From positions 21,566,994 through 21,630,993 of the forward strand of contig NC_088864.1 of assembly GCF_032884065.1 (NCBI RefSeq): a DNA stretch of 64,000 nucleotides. The letters are read 5' to 3'. The notes under the pieces are model-generated. The model ran no database searches, was not told the origin of the DNA, and worked only from the letters and a program-made list of their open reading frames with translations. Positions 12,202 to 24,777 of this stretch are shown here, in pieces (position 1 is the stretch's first letter; the number at the start of each line of letters is the position of its first letter). Source of the DNA: Artemia franciscana. Taxonomy: Eukaryota; Arthropoda; Branchiopoda; Anostraca; Artemiidae. Both the position numbers and the translations under genes were made by a program.

Positions 12202-12765
12202 TGTAGCATACTTTTACATTTTTCGTTGCCTCCTCCCTCTTCAACCTCTGCAGTGTTTTGATGTGCCGCTGAATTCAAAAGTCGGTCAAATGAAACAGCA
12301 CACAATATCATTTATTCTGATTGAGGTACTAACATTCATGTTTAAGATAACCCATAATCACTGATAAGAACGTGACAAGCGAGATAATCATCCAGAAGGA
12401 GCTGATTAAAAGTCAATGCAATCAACCTGAATAAAGGTAAATGGCCTTTTATTCTTTTCTTATTACAGAATAAAAAGGAGGTGATTCAACAGTCAACAGA
12501 GTAAATAAACTGATAGGATCAGACTTATGTCACTTAAATGCTGATAATTAGAAAAGTGGGTCTTTAGCGACTTTTAACCCTTTCTATCAAATGGGTTACT
12601 GATCCATATTGACAAGCTAAATAAGCATTCTAAAATGAAGAGACCAGTCACGTAGGTGACGAGGAATCAGGACTTGATTCCTTCCCCAAAATCCAAAAAT
12701 TTTCCAAATTCTCGGTCACTTCTTATTCGAGTTATAAAACAAATTCCTTTTATTATTTCCTTAGT
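12199..12765. other. Sequence without recognised features
   Basis: No coding region, repeat or site could be supported here. Confidence 0.3.
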
Positions 12766-13085
12766 GGCGTCAAAGGGGGCGCATGCTCCCCTTATATTTT
12801 TGCCCACCGAGATTTTAAAAAAAAAATTGGAGGTATTTTCATAAAAAAAAGACTTTTTGGTTCTTTCATTTGAAAAGTTGAGAACAACGACAAACTTGCC
12901 CCCCTTCTCCTAGATTTTGAAAATACCTTCTTTGGGAGTATTTATATTGAAATATCTTTTCGGTATTTTCATTGGAAAATATTGAAAAAAGAAAAAATAC
13001 CCCTCCCCCCGTGTAGATTTGGGGAATATATTTTGTCCCATCTACATTGTTCTTGAATTCACTCCACTGTAACCCCCCCCCATAC
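12766..13085. repeat. Interspersed repeat with AGTGGCGTCAA end
   Basis: It starts with TAGTGGCGTCAAAGGGGG and continues with a GAAAAT-rich, A-tract body ending in CTCCCCCCGTGTAGATTTG-like sequence. A related stretch, inverted, lies at about 58640-58805 (ending CACCACTGG), and a related body may be present at 5330-5450. The GTGGCGTC-like end resembles hAT-type non-autonomous element termini. No second terminus or target duplication was found. Confidence 0.4.
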
Positions 13086-13317
13086 ATTCTTCCCTGTGTG
13101 ACTAGGATCCGTGTACTAACGGCTTTTTCCGTCCTAATCGTTAACAGTTACAAGATCGAAATTTCGCCCAGATTTCAAACTTTTTTCTATTTTACTGGCT
13201 AGTAGGGTTCTCCAAACTTTTCTTTTTTGTAAACTTTTCACTTTCAATAATCCCCGACTCTATATAAGACGAACAAAAAAAAAGCTTGCAGGCAAGGGTT
13301 TCCATTATCCTCTGTAC

Positions 13318-13396
13318 AAGGGTGATTGTACATGAGGTGAAAGTACAAGGGGTCATTGTACAAGGGTGAATGTACATAAGATACAAGGGTGATTAG
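13318..13396. repeat. Short minisatellite, GTACAAGGGTGATT-like unit
   Basis: About six degenerate 13-16-bp units with core GTACAAGGGTGA. Reads on the minus strand give low-complexity Thr/Pro/Cys-rich peptides that are not genes. Confidence 0.8.
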
Positions 13397-13589
13397 ATTT
13401 TTTGCCATCTTTGTAATCAAATAAAAAAAGTAAGGCGTAACGTTAAAACTTAAAACGAACAGAATTTTCCGTATAGGCAAGACCGCCCCTTCCACGCTTC
13501 TCAGTCTTTGCACTAAAGTCTTTGACAATAAAACACTTCTCACTCAAATTCAACCGCCTTTGTATTTGAATAACCTTTCTTAAATATTT

Positions 13590-14806
13590 GTAACAAAAAA
13601 TCAAACTATAACGTAAAGAGCGAGAACTGAGAAAGGGGAAATCCCCCTTATAGACGGAACACTTTCAGTTTTTTAAAGGTTAATGTTGCTCCTTACTTTT
13701 AGTCGAAAATGCTCGTTTTTTCATTAAATTTCTGACCATTTTTCAAATCATTCAGGAAATCCCCTTCCCTCTGCCAATGTGAAATTCCCCCCGCAAACTT
13801 TCCTCTAAAAGGAAAATTTCCCCCGTAGAGGATCCCTCAACAGAACCCCCCACAAAAAATGGTGTATTTCACAATAGCAAATCTAAACATTGGGTAAATT
13901 GCTTAACTAAGAGCCCCTTCCCCAGGGACTATAGAGGGTCACCGGTATTCCCAAGCGTATAGTTATTGGACCTTACCAAATATGCTGAATCAAATGGCTT
14001 TCAAATTTTTTTTTATCGGATGTAGTTGGGGAAAAGGGACGTTGGAGTGGGGTTACCCCATTCCCCTGGAAAACAGCCCCCTGCAGAAAATATGCCCTGC
14101 GGAAAATACCCCTCCCGGATATTTATGGGCGGGGGGTATTTTCCGCGAGGGGTCATTTTCCTCGGGGGCGTATTTTCCGGGGGGGATATTCATCGGAGGG
14201 TTGTAGTATTTCCCTGGGGGGAATTTTCCAGGAGTAATCACCGGGGGGGGGGGAAGTTAAATGCCTAGAACCGGAGGTGGGCTAGTGCCCCCCGAATATT
14301 TTCGGTCGCTTAAAAAGGGCACAAAAACTTTTGAACTCTCCAATGATCCCTCGCCCGACCTTCTAGGACCATTGGTTCAATACGATCGCAACGTGAAAAA
14401 TAAACACATAAAAATATGCATCTATGATCTTTCTTGTTGCAAAAAACACAAATTTCCACGTTTTTTGTAGATAAAAACTTGAGACCTGCACATTAGGGTT
14501 CTCTATTATGCTGAATCAGATGGTTTGAATTTCATTTAGATCCCTTGAATTTTCGGAGGTGGTTTCCTTCCTTTTTAGAAAACCCGACAAATTTTCTCAG
14601 ACTCGTAACTTTTGATGGATAAAACATTAAGCTTCATGAATGTTTTACATTTTAATGAATACTGAACTTAATTTATATGTTTGGAATCAGCATGAAAAGC
14701 CAATTCTTTTGATGTATTTATTGGTAAAAAATTCCATTTTTTAGAGTTTCGGTAATTATTGCGCCGTGTCGCTCCTTACTCACAGGTTGTTGCTACGAAC
14801 TGTTTG
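13590..14806. repeat. Family B repeat, diverged copy
   Basis: Opens with AACGTAAAGAGCGAGAAC and CTCCTTACTTTTAGTCG and ends with GTGTCGCTCCTTACTCACAG and a degraded hairpin at 14783-14802. The interior includes a G-rich tandem block (14085-14255) with repeated GTATTTTCCG plus G-runs, which produces spurious Gly/Pro-rich ORFs on both strands. Confidence 0.7.
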
Positions 14807-15470
14807 ATTATAGTTAAATCCTTAGGATAATTATGCAGCAAGATTCCTACAACAGAAATCTATAATATCCAAAGAGCAGTATAGTTCAATTTTCCATCCA
14901 AAACTGTTTCAAAATATAATATCCCCTATCGTGAAAATTGCCCCTTACTTAATGGGGCTAGATATAGCCCTGGGCTATTTACAAAACAAAAACTTCCAAC
15001 TACAAACTTTCTGCGTATTTTAACGTAAAAGTTGTGTTATTATAGCGTTATCTTATGAGGTTTTGTCTAAAGCCTATTACTACAACGGGCCCTATTTGAG
15101 GGTAGTAAAATTTTAATTTGGAGAGGATAATTGCACTTGCAAAGTATTGAACAGGGAATTGAACGTGAACTAACCTTTTGTTAGGATAATCTTCCTTTTA
15201 CAGGAGGAATCTTACTACAGGATTACCATCTGTAGTCTAAATTGTTATATTTCAGCCATTACCCCCTTAGATTTTACGATATTTTTCTCCTGCAATTAAC
15301 TTATTTCAGAGTTGAAGCAAGCAATGATTAACACCATGACACCTGCTCTAGTAGCAACAAACAGGGAATAGTAACGGTACTCTTCCTTGGAGGCGGAGGA
15401 TTACAGTTCAAACTGTTGTTTTGTAACGATATGACTCTGGAGAAGTTAAACCTTATTATTAGATTATAAA
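14807..15470. other. Sequence without recognised features
   Basis: No feature recognised between the family B end and the retrotransposon. Confidence 0.3.
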
Positions 15471-15477
15471 ATTACAT

Positions 15478-17042
15478 TTTCCAGATGCTGTAAAGCAGGC
15501 AAGAGTCATACCACTGCACAAGGGTGAAAACAACAAAGAGATGACTAAATGGAGACAAATATCAATCCGACCTTTATTTTCAAAATTTTTTGAGAAAACT
15601 ATACATGGGCGACTATATAGATATCTTGAGTCCTTAGGATTCCTATGCAATACTCAGCTTGAATTTAGAAAGGGCCACTCAACAAGTCATGCGATGTAGC
15701 ATTTGGTTGATAATATCAATATTGCATTTGAAAGTGGTAAAATTCCGTTAACAATTTTTATTGATTTTAAAAAGGCTGTCGATACGGTTGATTTTGAATT
15801 ATTGCTGTGTGGACTTAGTGATTTGGGTATCAAAGATAATTGTCTTCGGTGGTTTAGATCCTATTTGCGTGGAATATCAATAAGGGTTGTGATTAGTGAT
15901 ACTACAAGCGCTACATCACGAGTAAATTGTGGAGTTCCACAAGGATGTGTTTTGGAACCACTTTTATTTCTAGTATATGTAAATACGTTAATATTTTATC
16001 TTCCTGGTGTGATTCTTACAGCATTTGCAGACAACACAGCAATAACAATTGCAGAGGCGAACCTTCTAGATCTCACAGTTCATGCAAATGATGTCCTTCA
16101 GTACCTGAATACATTTACTAGTCTCAGTTTTTTTAAGTGTTAATGTTAGTAAAACAATTTTTAGCCGTACCGGTCTTGTGATAAATTCTTTGGATGGTAT
16201 TTGCTTGGATGGTACTATTATTAATCAAGGTTTTGAAATGAGGTATTTAGGATTTTTTGTGGATTATAATTTGAATTGGAAAAAACACAGTGAAATTATA
16301 TCGTCCGAGGCAGCAAGAGGCCTAGATTTACTTCGTTGTTTTCTTAATTTTTCCCGGTTTCAGTTTTAAACATTATTTATGGTACGATTATCCAACCTTA
16401 TATTGCATATGGTTGTGCTCTTTGGGCAAGCAATTTTTATGCTAATTATAGCAGAATCCAGGCGATTCAGAATAAAGCAATTCGTCTTTTGGGGGAATGT
16501 GCTAATTTTAGTGAAACACTTGTTTGTTATTCCCATTTTAAAATATTGAATGTTGGTCAGTTAAGGGATCACCAGTTATTAACACGTGTATACCGATGTT
16601 TAAATAGTCTCTCGCCAGCTTGTTTTGTGGATTTTTTCTACTAATTAGGATTATCGTTCTTATCATACTAGGAATACGGATAAGCTAGTATGTGAGAAAT
16701 ACAGTGAGATCACTTCATGTATTTCGTCAAGTAAGTGTAACCCTCTGGAATAGCCTCCTGGACAGCATTATGGGCTCTGAATAAGTTCCTTCATTTAAAT
16801 CACAGGGTAAAAAGTTTCTTACTTGGTCAAGATGCAGGGTGAGAGCAGCTCCCTTGTGAGGGTTTAGTCTTTTTTTCTCTTTTTTTAATATATTTATTTG
16901 TGTTATGGATTATGTGAATTAATTAATTAATTGAGTCACTACACAAAGGTTATTTGATCTTCTAGTAGTGGCTATGTTTATTTAATTTGATTTGTTGTTT
17001 TGTGAATTGACCAATAAAGGAATGTCATATATAAAAAAAAAA
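15478..17042 (+). mobile_element. Decayed 5'-truncated non-LTR retrotransposon (CR1/Jockey-like RT)
   Basis: Reading from 15479, the frame encodes an RT finger region (IPLHKGENN, then FSKFFEKTIHGRL), an in-frame TAG at 15697, then the palm core FIDFKKAVDTVDFELL, GVPQGCVLEPLLF and FADN. The catalytic FADD second Asp is replaced by Asn (16033-16035). A frameshift after 16140 moves to the frame of 16178-16369 (MRYLGFFVDYNLNWKKH). Another near 16370 restores the C-terminal part (IQAIQNKAIRLLG, VGQLRDHQLLTRVYRCLNSL). A 3' region with AATAAA (17013) and an A-tract (17032-17042) closes the copy. The 5' end is missing, as is usual after aborted target-primed reverse transcription; no target-site duplication was found. 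It is non-functional. Confidence 0.9.
15703..16143 (+). pseudogene. Reverse transcriptase palm fragment
   Basis: Longest open stretch of the 15.5-17.0 kb element, 146 codons after the TAG at 15697, so its apparent TTG start is not real. Palm motif A (DFKKAVDTVD), the GVPQG motif B and motif C (here FADN instead of FADD) occur in the correct order and spacing. Upstream and downstream parts of the same domain lie in the same frame before the stop and in other frames after it. Motif C loss plus stop and frameshifts make catalysis impossible. Confidence 0.9.
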
Positions 17043-18600
17043 TAGAAAAAGGATAATATGACAATTTTTTATCCAGGTATACATGTAGCCTACATTTAAC
17101 TCTTTGAAGCAGCAGACCAGACATTTGCGTGAGAACCCGACTTTGGGCTGTGGGTCCCCATATCTCATGACTTTTACAATTTATTCAATAGCTTTCAACT
17201 TTGTTTTAATTCGTATGTTTTTGCTATTTCAATATATCTATCCCTTTCTCCCGAAATTTGGACTTCCTCTAAAATAAACACCTCTGCAAGCGACTACATT
17301 TTGCTCCTCTTGGAAAACCTCATAATTTCGAATAAAATGTGGATATAGATGTATACAAGCAAAAATTCTGATACAGACTATTTATTCAAAACGTAACTTC
17401 CTCACTAGTTCACACTAATTTTAATGCACTAATTTAGTGGTCACTCTCCAAAAGGAAAAATGTTAGACAAATAAAGGTAGCACCATTAGATTCCTTATTT
17501 TATACTATTTACAAATATTATGGTCGCTTTTCTGACAATGTACTTCAGCTCTATCTCCCGGTGGCCCCAAATACAGCGTCTAGGAATATATAAAAGCAAA
17601 ATAAACCATAAACCAATAAAATTCTTACTTTGTAATATGCTGCATGTTTCTTTGAATCCGACAATAATGTTTCCCTCCATTGCTATCCACTTTCAAAACT
17701 ATCTAAACAATTTTTATTTTCGCAATCACATTGTTCTTTCCAAGAAAAAAATCCAGGGGACAGGGAATCCCTGGCCCCCCAAAATTTTTCTGGTTCCCAC
17801 ACTTTTTTTTAATAAATATGCCAATTTGATCGATTGTTAGCACCCTTGTTACATTCCCACCAAGATTTTACTTATTGGCACCCTTGTCACATTACCCCCA
17901 CCCCAAGATTTTGCTTATTGTGGTACCCTTGTCATATTACCCCCTAGATCCACCCCTGGATTTCACTCTAGATCCGCCCCTGGTTCTCACTCAGGGAAAA
18001 TTTCTCCCACAAAGGTATAAACCCCTCCTCCATTATCTAAGAACATTGCGGCAAGCACGTCAATCGCTGAAACTCCGAACACTTCCATAAAAGCGTACGT
18101 ATTTTTAAGCTTAATCATTTCAAAAAATCTGGTAAAAACTCCAGTGTAGCACAGAAATTAGACAGCAAAAAATAAATCAACCATTCGACTCCCAATTCAA
18201 CGCTCTCTCCAAATAATTTAATCACCAATTCATAAAAGTTTGTTCTAGCCCTCCTTTCCTAGCGTCTAGAAATAGCCCTAGGGCAGACAAGTGCATATAA
18301 TTTTTTCTCGCGGGGCCCATGAAGAAAAAATTGATAATTTGAATAAGGAGTACCCAAAATTTGAAAAAAAAGATATCAAGGGGCCAGTCTGAGTCCCCCT
18401 CCCTGCGTAATTGTCTACTAATACTACTAAAAACTCACCGCAGTACCAAGCCGCTTGAGGCCAACACTCAGGCGTGTTCTTAACACTCATTGGTTCATAA
18501 TCCCAATTTGAAAAAAAAATCTTGTATCGCCTAGTAGTTTGTCTAAGCATTGAGGGGTAGGGGGGCAGGAAAGCGATTATAACAGTACCAATTACTACAT
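17043..18600. other. Sequence without genes; short tandem repeat inside
   Basis: A ~50-bp unit with CACCCTTGTTACATT and AAGATTTTACTTATTG is repeated about three times at 17835-17945, followed by CTAGATCC[AG]CCCCTGG-like repeats. Otherwise no coding or structural signal was recognised. The ORFs at 17520-17840 and 18278-18613 lack recognisable domains. Confidence 0.4.
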
Positions 18601-19139
18601 TTAGAAAGAACAATAAATCGAAAATCGAATAATATTGTTCTTTTTTTTGCTATACCTTTTTTGTGGTACATTGAAATATTACCTAAAACTTTGATATAGG
18701 CTGAATATGTAATTTCTTTTTCGTAACATTCGCGATTCTTTCAGTACATACGCGCCCTTCCAATGAGAGTCTGAATGCTTCAGTAAAAGAATACCATATT
18801 TACTTTTAATACCCAGAAAAAAATCCTCGAGTAGGCAACCTTTTCATAGACATGGACATAATTTATTTTGAATTCCCCCAAGGAAGGGGGGGGGTCAATT
18901 TAAAAAGAAACTGTTCAGAAATTCCTGAGCATAGTCCTGAGCTTCATCGGAAGACTGAGCCCCTCCTAAGTTTCGTTCTGAAGGGGTCTTGACCTCCCGT
19001 GCTCTAAGTCTATGTGTCCTCCCACAACCTCTAAAATCCGGCTATGAGCAACAATGTTTGAATGCAAAATACATAGAGAAATCACCCTCATGCTTTAGTT
19101 CAAAGACCGTAGCCTAAATCAATCAGAACAAATACTTAC

Positions 19140-19572
19140 GGAATCTTGTTTTCAGGGTCATTTTTTGAAGCCCGTCATCCCGATTGTTGTACACAATAAC
19201 TGCTGAAGCATTACTTGCAAAGGCCGCCTCAATTTTTTCATCAAAATAGCATTTGCCTCTCCGCACCAAGGCAACCCAGTTTATATTTTCTGGATGATTT
19301 TTAAATCGCTTTTCACATCCATAGTCAGTACCATTATTTATAATATGAAATAATTTTCCCTTGGCAATACCGATTTTTCCAGTGCCAAATTTAGCCAGCT
19401 CACCACGCTCTGTTATTGTTACCATATTCTTGTCATCCCAATAAGTTATATTCATATTGGCCATAATATAGTCATCACTATTTGAAGTCCAATCAATAGT
19501 TGGGACTTGATTATCCATGCAATCGATCCAAAAAACACAATAAACTAATAGGCAGAAAAAATGCGTCTTCAT
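19140..19572 (-). CDS. First coding exon of a goliath/RNF130-type PA-domain E3 ubiquitin ligase
   Basis: The ATG at 19572 opens a 144-codon exon ending at a consensus donor (GTAAGT, intron starts at 19139, phase 1). Residues 1-18 (MKTHFFCLLVYCVFWIDC) form a signal peptide. Residues about 50-144 match the protease-associated domain of the goliath/GRAIL/RNF130 family, with GELAKFG (57-63), Cys86, WVALVRRGKC (99-108) and NASAVIVYNN (121-130). N-glycosylation sequons at N41, N80 and N121 fit a luminal domain. Family members are single-pass endosomal/secretory membrane proteins with a cytosolic RING-H2 domain that ubiquitinates cargo. The transmembrane and RING exons are not seen and should lie at lower coordinates or outside the window. 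An in-frame TTG at 19596 lies upstream, but the ATG directly precedes the signal peptide. An 11-T tract ending ACAAAAG just before the ATG could also be a splice acceptor. Confidence 0.75.
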
Positions 19573-21515
19573 CTTTTGTAAAAAAAAAAACTCCAAACCG
19601 AGATTATGCTTCTAACAACCAAGCTGGAGTATAGCATGAACTCTTATAACCTCATCTTAGAAACCACTTTGTCAAAGCACTGATTCCCAGATATACAACA
19701 TGACATTCTCAGAGATGCGCTAACGAATGTATTTAACTTGCGTTCAGCACAAAAACTATTTGAGTCTGAAAAATTACGTTAAGCGGGTACGGGTATATGG
19801 CCTTAGCATAAGGTTTTTGTTAAAATTTTTAGCCTGTATTGTTCGTCTATCGGCATATGCTACATTTTGACATTATTCACGATCAGTCCCCAGATAGTAT
19901 TGTTATTGACCGAAGTTTCTGGAAAAAAGGAAGTTGCTGACGTAGTGGTACCTTCTCAGAATAAAACTTAGGGGGGCGGTAAAATGAAAGTGAGAAAACT
20001 TTCACAAAAACTTCTTTGGGATGGAAAAGTCCTTTCCTCAAAATGGACACAATTCTAGTTTGTCACAGAACACTGATTTAATAAAACAGGGAAAATCTTC
20101 ATAGTCACCTTTTTTCCATCAGCCTTTATATCTAACAATTACGGTCCTTTCATAGTACTGAGTACAGCCGCTATAAAATACCATTAATCGTGGAAAATAT
20201 CTCTGAACTGTTTGTATATTCCATATAATTGACTTTTTCTACAATTTTTACAAATCAACCCTCCCCCTACAACAACAAAAATTGCACATGCTACTTACCT
20301 TGTATGAATTACACTAAAATCAGTCAAAACCCTCTCTCCTTAAAAAATTCTATGCATAACAGTATCTTTATTTATAATTTGACTTCCCTGAAAATACAAT
20401 GAATTTTTATCAAGAAAAAGTCTAACCCCCTGAAAAAAATAGTTATTTTCCATTCTTTTAATTGACTAAGCTCATTTGTTTTCTTTCTATATTTCGAATA
20501 CTCGTAAGTACCCTGCGTCCACCATTTAAAACTTCGAACTCCCTGAAGGGCGAAGAAAAGCCCCAAGAGGTCACAAAATTAGAAACTTTTTTTCTTACTA
20601 TGTAAAACTTTGTCTTCTTGGCTTAAAAAAACTTTCCAGGCAAAACTTACCTTTTTTCTTATGTGCAGCACTTTATCTGGCTTGCCATTTGACATTTTTA
20701 CCCGACATTGAAGATAGAGATTGTCCACCATCACTCAGATTATTAACTTCCCTTTATAGCGAACACACATTAAAACGTCATTTTTTTCAATTCAATCCAG
20801 CTGGAAAATCCAAATGGGAGCATTTGTACTGAATACAGAGCTGCAGAGCAGATATAAAACATGAAATTAAAAACAAAAGAAACCTGCTATTAAAACAACA
20901 CAATTAATGGGGAAGCTTTGCTAAAAGGCAATTTAAACTATGAATCTTTGATTTAGGGTCCCACTAAATGAAGAACCCTAATTGACCCTATTTGAAAACA
21001 ATCATCTTTAGAGAATACAACCCAATGCCCCTAAGATCTTACTTGCAGCAGGACCAGGGGCTTTTCGCGGCAGCTGAAATTCCAATATCTTCGTGGGATT
21101 TGTTTAACCGTAAGCCCCTCCCCCGTAGACTCACGGCTACCCCCTAAGATGACTTGCGATATCCATTGGTAAAAGTTTTTCATAATTCTTCTCCACTCAA
21201 ATACTTAAAACTCCACAAATGAAATTGACTACATGAGAAAAAATGAAAAATTTGCTTCCCATTAAAATAATAATACTACTAAATGTGTCATAAGAACAAT
21301 TTCAGCTTCTTTCGGCGGAAAGCTGCCATGCCAATCATTGCGTTCTGGTAAGAACTATCTGGACCTGAAGACTGAATCCAAGCAGGCAGTGGAAGCTGTT
21401 TACTGACAGGCGCGTACAGATGAACTTCTTTTACTGAGAGGGGCAATAATATAAATTATTTTGACAATTTGAATAAAGTCAGTCCGAAATCCAAAAAACA
21501 GCTACGGGTATTACT
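19573..21515. other. Upstream region of the goliath-type exon; no recognised features
   Basis: It should contain the 5' UTR and possibly the promoter of the minus-strand gene, but no core promoter element is convincing. No ORF with a recognisable domain was seen. Confidence 0.35.
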
Positions 21516-21519
21516 TTAG

Positions 21520-21900
21520 AACTTTCAAGGCATGTTGTTGGGGGATATTCAACTAAACCAAGACAATACGTACATACACGGTTGTCAAAGGGCGTAGACT
21601 ATCTATATTATTTAAAGAACTGTTAAATTTATTAAATTGAGATTTCCAGATATTTTGAGAGGGATGCTGAACTAAATCAAAGAATGTTCATCTAGATGGT
21701 CAGAAGGGCGTATCTGCAATATCTCAGGAACAGCTAAGTGTATTAAATTAAGGTTTTCTTGACATATTGAGGAAGTGTTGAACTAAATCAAAATACCCTA
21801 TGTGCATTCAATGGTACTTAAAGTGTTTATCTGAGATATCTATAAAACACCAGTGGCAATTAAGTTGAAACTATTAAGGCATGTGCCAGGGGATGACTGG
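21520..21900 (+). repeat. Family D tandem repeat (~110-bp unit)
   Basis: Three to four degenerate units share GTTGAACTAAATCAAA, a GTGCATACAGGTTGTC-like block, GGGCGTATCTGCAATATCTC, AGGAACAGCTAAG and TTAAGTTGAAACTTTC. The same unit recurs at 26170-27090 and repeatedly in 39.3-42.5 kb. Confidence 0.75.
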
Positions 21901-22229
21901 TTAACGTTTTGCCTTTCATCAGGGTTGTAACATGATAGTGTCCAGAATGGCTTCAACCCTATAGAAGCCCAAAAATTATCCAGATAATCTTTAGATTATC
22001 TATCTTTAGATGGATTAGATAAATAAACAGATTTTCAATCTATTTATTGGAATATTATCCATCCAATTTCTATAGTGCAACTAATATCAAAATTTGCTTA
22101 AAAATTTTGTCCAATACATAAATACCAACCCAAAATCTTGATTCTTAAGGCAAAAAATTTAAAAGGCTTTTACAAATATTCTTTTTTTAACCAACATAAA
22201 GACTCTTGTCAAATGAAAACGAACAGAAA

Positions 22230-22995
22230 TTAACTTGAAAAAAACCTTTTCCATAAAAGGAGTTTTCCAAAGAAACGTAAAAGGATACATTAAATCTAAT
22301 ACAACCGTGAATAAAGCCAAATAGTAATTCAAGCGTAAATCGAACATAAATTGCAATCAATGAAAAATTAAAACCCGAACAAACACAAAATAATAATAAA
22401 TAATCCAGTTAAACTTACAAAAAAAAGAAACTGTAGCAAACTGGAGTAGGGTTAACGCCCTCTATGCCTTGTAAAGGCCAAAATGTCATTTGCACTTTAC
22501 TGAAAACATAAGACTTTTTAAACGTTTTTCCTTTTATAATATTAATAAAAAAAAAAATTGCCAAGACTTTCAGGATTGAATACCAATATATATTGACCAG
22601 TCAATCTGCATTTTATTGGATCTTTTAAGTAATTTTGGTAAACATGATTTTTTTTTTTATTAATGTTATGACAAGTAAAAACTCACAGCTCAAAATAATA
22701 ATTGTTTTCAATAGAGTGCATGAGACGCTTAGGCCTCTACATGTCATAAAAGGGCGTTAGCCCTATTCCTCTTTGGTATTGTTTCTGTTCGTTTAAGTTT
22801 GACTTTATTATTTATGGTGATTTTTGATCGTTTTGGGTTTTGCCTATTTGTTGATAGCGATTTACGCTTGTCTTACGCTTGATTTACGGTTTAACTTTAT
22901 TTCCAATTGTTTTAGGTTTGTTTTAGCTCTTTACTTTTGTTTAGAAAATTATTTTATGAAAAAGATTTTATTCAGAAAAATTCAGGAGAATCATA
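22230..22995. repeat. Family E foldback element
   Basis: The left half (about 22230-22500) is approximately the reverse complement of the right half (about 22700-22995). Landmarks are GGGTTAACGCCCTC against AGGGCGTTAGCCC, and inverted versions of the TGTTCGTTTAAGTTTGACTT block. The right half matches the direct family E copies at 27070-27420, 38850-39240 and 48930-49340. Minus-strand and plus-strand ORFs here (22159-22356, 22824-23036) are reads of the two arms. Confidence 0.65.
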
Positions 22996-22999
22996 CTCA

Positions 23000-24775
23000 A
23001 AATGCAATTATTAAAGCCGTTTTTTTTGTAGTTTAGCCTACTTTTCAATGCAAAGAACAAAGTGTATACACAAAACCAAACGCTCGTTTTTATATATCCA
23101 CTAGCAAAATTTAAAACATCAACAAGCAAATTAAATCACATGACAATCGACTGAACCTAATGAGTTTGGGAAGCCAAAGCCCCAAAAGTCCCCCTTCCAT
23201 ATATGCGAATTCGGATATCCCAATGTGGGACATGCGAGAGCGAAAAGATAGAAAGGAAAAATATGAATACTTCCTTACAATAGACTGTTTTTTTCAATAA
23301 CACGACTTGACATTCGATATCCACATGTTTTCTCTTTTCTGATGTTAAAACGCGGCTTGTCGCCAATATCTCCCTAAAATTCTTTCACGACATTCTCAAC
23401 CTTTTTTTAAAAGTCGCTGCTAAGGCTTGGGGTCATATAACTTTTACGAAGTCCGCTTAAAGCTCATATGATATAAACCTCTTTGCTAAAACTGATACTT
23501 ATAACCTAGTTTGTTAAGCTTAGCGTTAATTCCATTTAAAGAACCAAGGACAAGGACCCATTTTAGGTCAATTCATAACGGCAGGTTTCTAAGAAGCTTT
23601 TTGGCTGTTTCCAAATTATGAAGTCTGTAAGGCAGAGCCACATTTTTGTCAGTGTTGCAAAATTGTACCGTGAAAATATTTAAGTGACATTGATTGAGGT
23701 TGACAACTTTTTTGTCCCAACATTGACAATTTATTGATTCCCAAAGAAAGCTACACATTCAAGGGAAAACTACATCTTCTTAAGCTGTTTTGTGCCATGT
23801 GTTTTTAGTTTCTTTTTCCCTCACATTTTTTTTTAATTTGGACCCACTGCCCCCAAAACTGCATAATTACATACTTACGTCCGTTTCTTAAAATAATCCT
23901 ATCACGTCTTAAAATATTCCCTTCTCGAAACCATCTCACCTAACCTAATCTCCCCTAACGGTGTGTCCCAGGGAAAAGTGCTCCATGACGTGTTGTAAGG
24001 CAATCAAATTTTTCATGTTTCGTTTTGTTTGGTCGAGGTTTAACTATGGAAGTTTTGCTTGGGTTGAGCTTAACAGGGTTAGATTTTGTACAGATTAAAT
24101 CCTGCCGGAATGAGATCGGTGCGGCTTGAATTTTGGGGATCATTCACCGAACTATCGGAGAATTGTTAACAGCAATGGTAGTTAAATTTCCCTAAAGAAT
24201 CGAACCGTGTTTTGCAAAAAATAATTTATAATTTTTTAAGACACCAAAAAAGGGCATTTTTCAAAGAAAATAACAAAAAAGAGGCAACTTTCTATAAAAA
24301 AATTAAAACAAAAACAGTATTTTTGAAAATCAGGGGGCAAAGGGCCACTCTGGTCCCCAATTGGCGCCACTGGAGTGAGTGGCCAATCTTTACCCTTGCT
24401 CCTTCTAGCTAGGACCGTTGATATCTCCCACGGTGTAAATCCAAACTTCAGAGGGATTTGAGAAAACAGATATGTTATATGACGACTATTGATCACCATG
24501 CAGAAAAAAAGCTCCGTTGTTCCTTTTCTTTTTAGTATGGAGCGCCTTTTAAGACAAAGCTAACATAGAGTTAATCAAGCTGATATCAGCGCGATTATTT
24601 AGTATTGAAGATTACATGTTTTTTACCGTTTTATCAATCCTCGATGTAGCAAAATAGCGCTGTCTAGGTGAAGAGCAATGTGGGCACAACGCATTATTTA
24701 TTTGTATTATTTACCACTTCGCATCGAAGGAGTTGTCGTAGAAACTTCGAAAAGGGCTCATTCAATAGGAAATCG
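23000..24775. other. Sequence without recognised features
   Basis: Several 60-87-codon ORFs exist on both strands. None shows a recognisable motif or splice-bounded structure. Confidence 0.3.
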
Positions 24776-24777
24776 AA

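Noticed and set aside
12024..12311. Tyr-Ile-rich ORFs on both strands across (TA)n
   Set aside because: Pure translation of a TA microsatellite; the same artefact occurs at 63409-63597.
13982..14268. Overlapping Gly/Pro-rich ORFs of 62-80 codons
   Set aside because: They read through the G-rich tandem block of family B on both strands; composition follows the DNA repeat.
15361..15432. Possible tRNA-like B-box near GATTACAGTTCAAACTG
   Set aside because: No matching A box or foldable cloverleaf around it.
17520..17840. 106-codon plus-strand ORF
   Set aside because: No domain, splice context or codon structure; the complementary strand has an equally long chance ORF.
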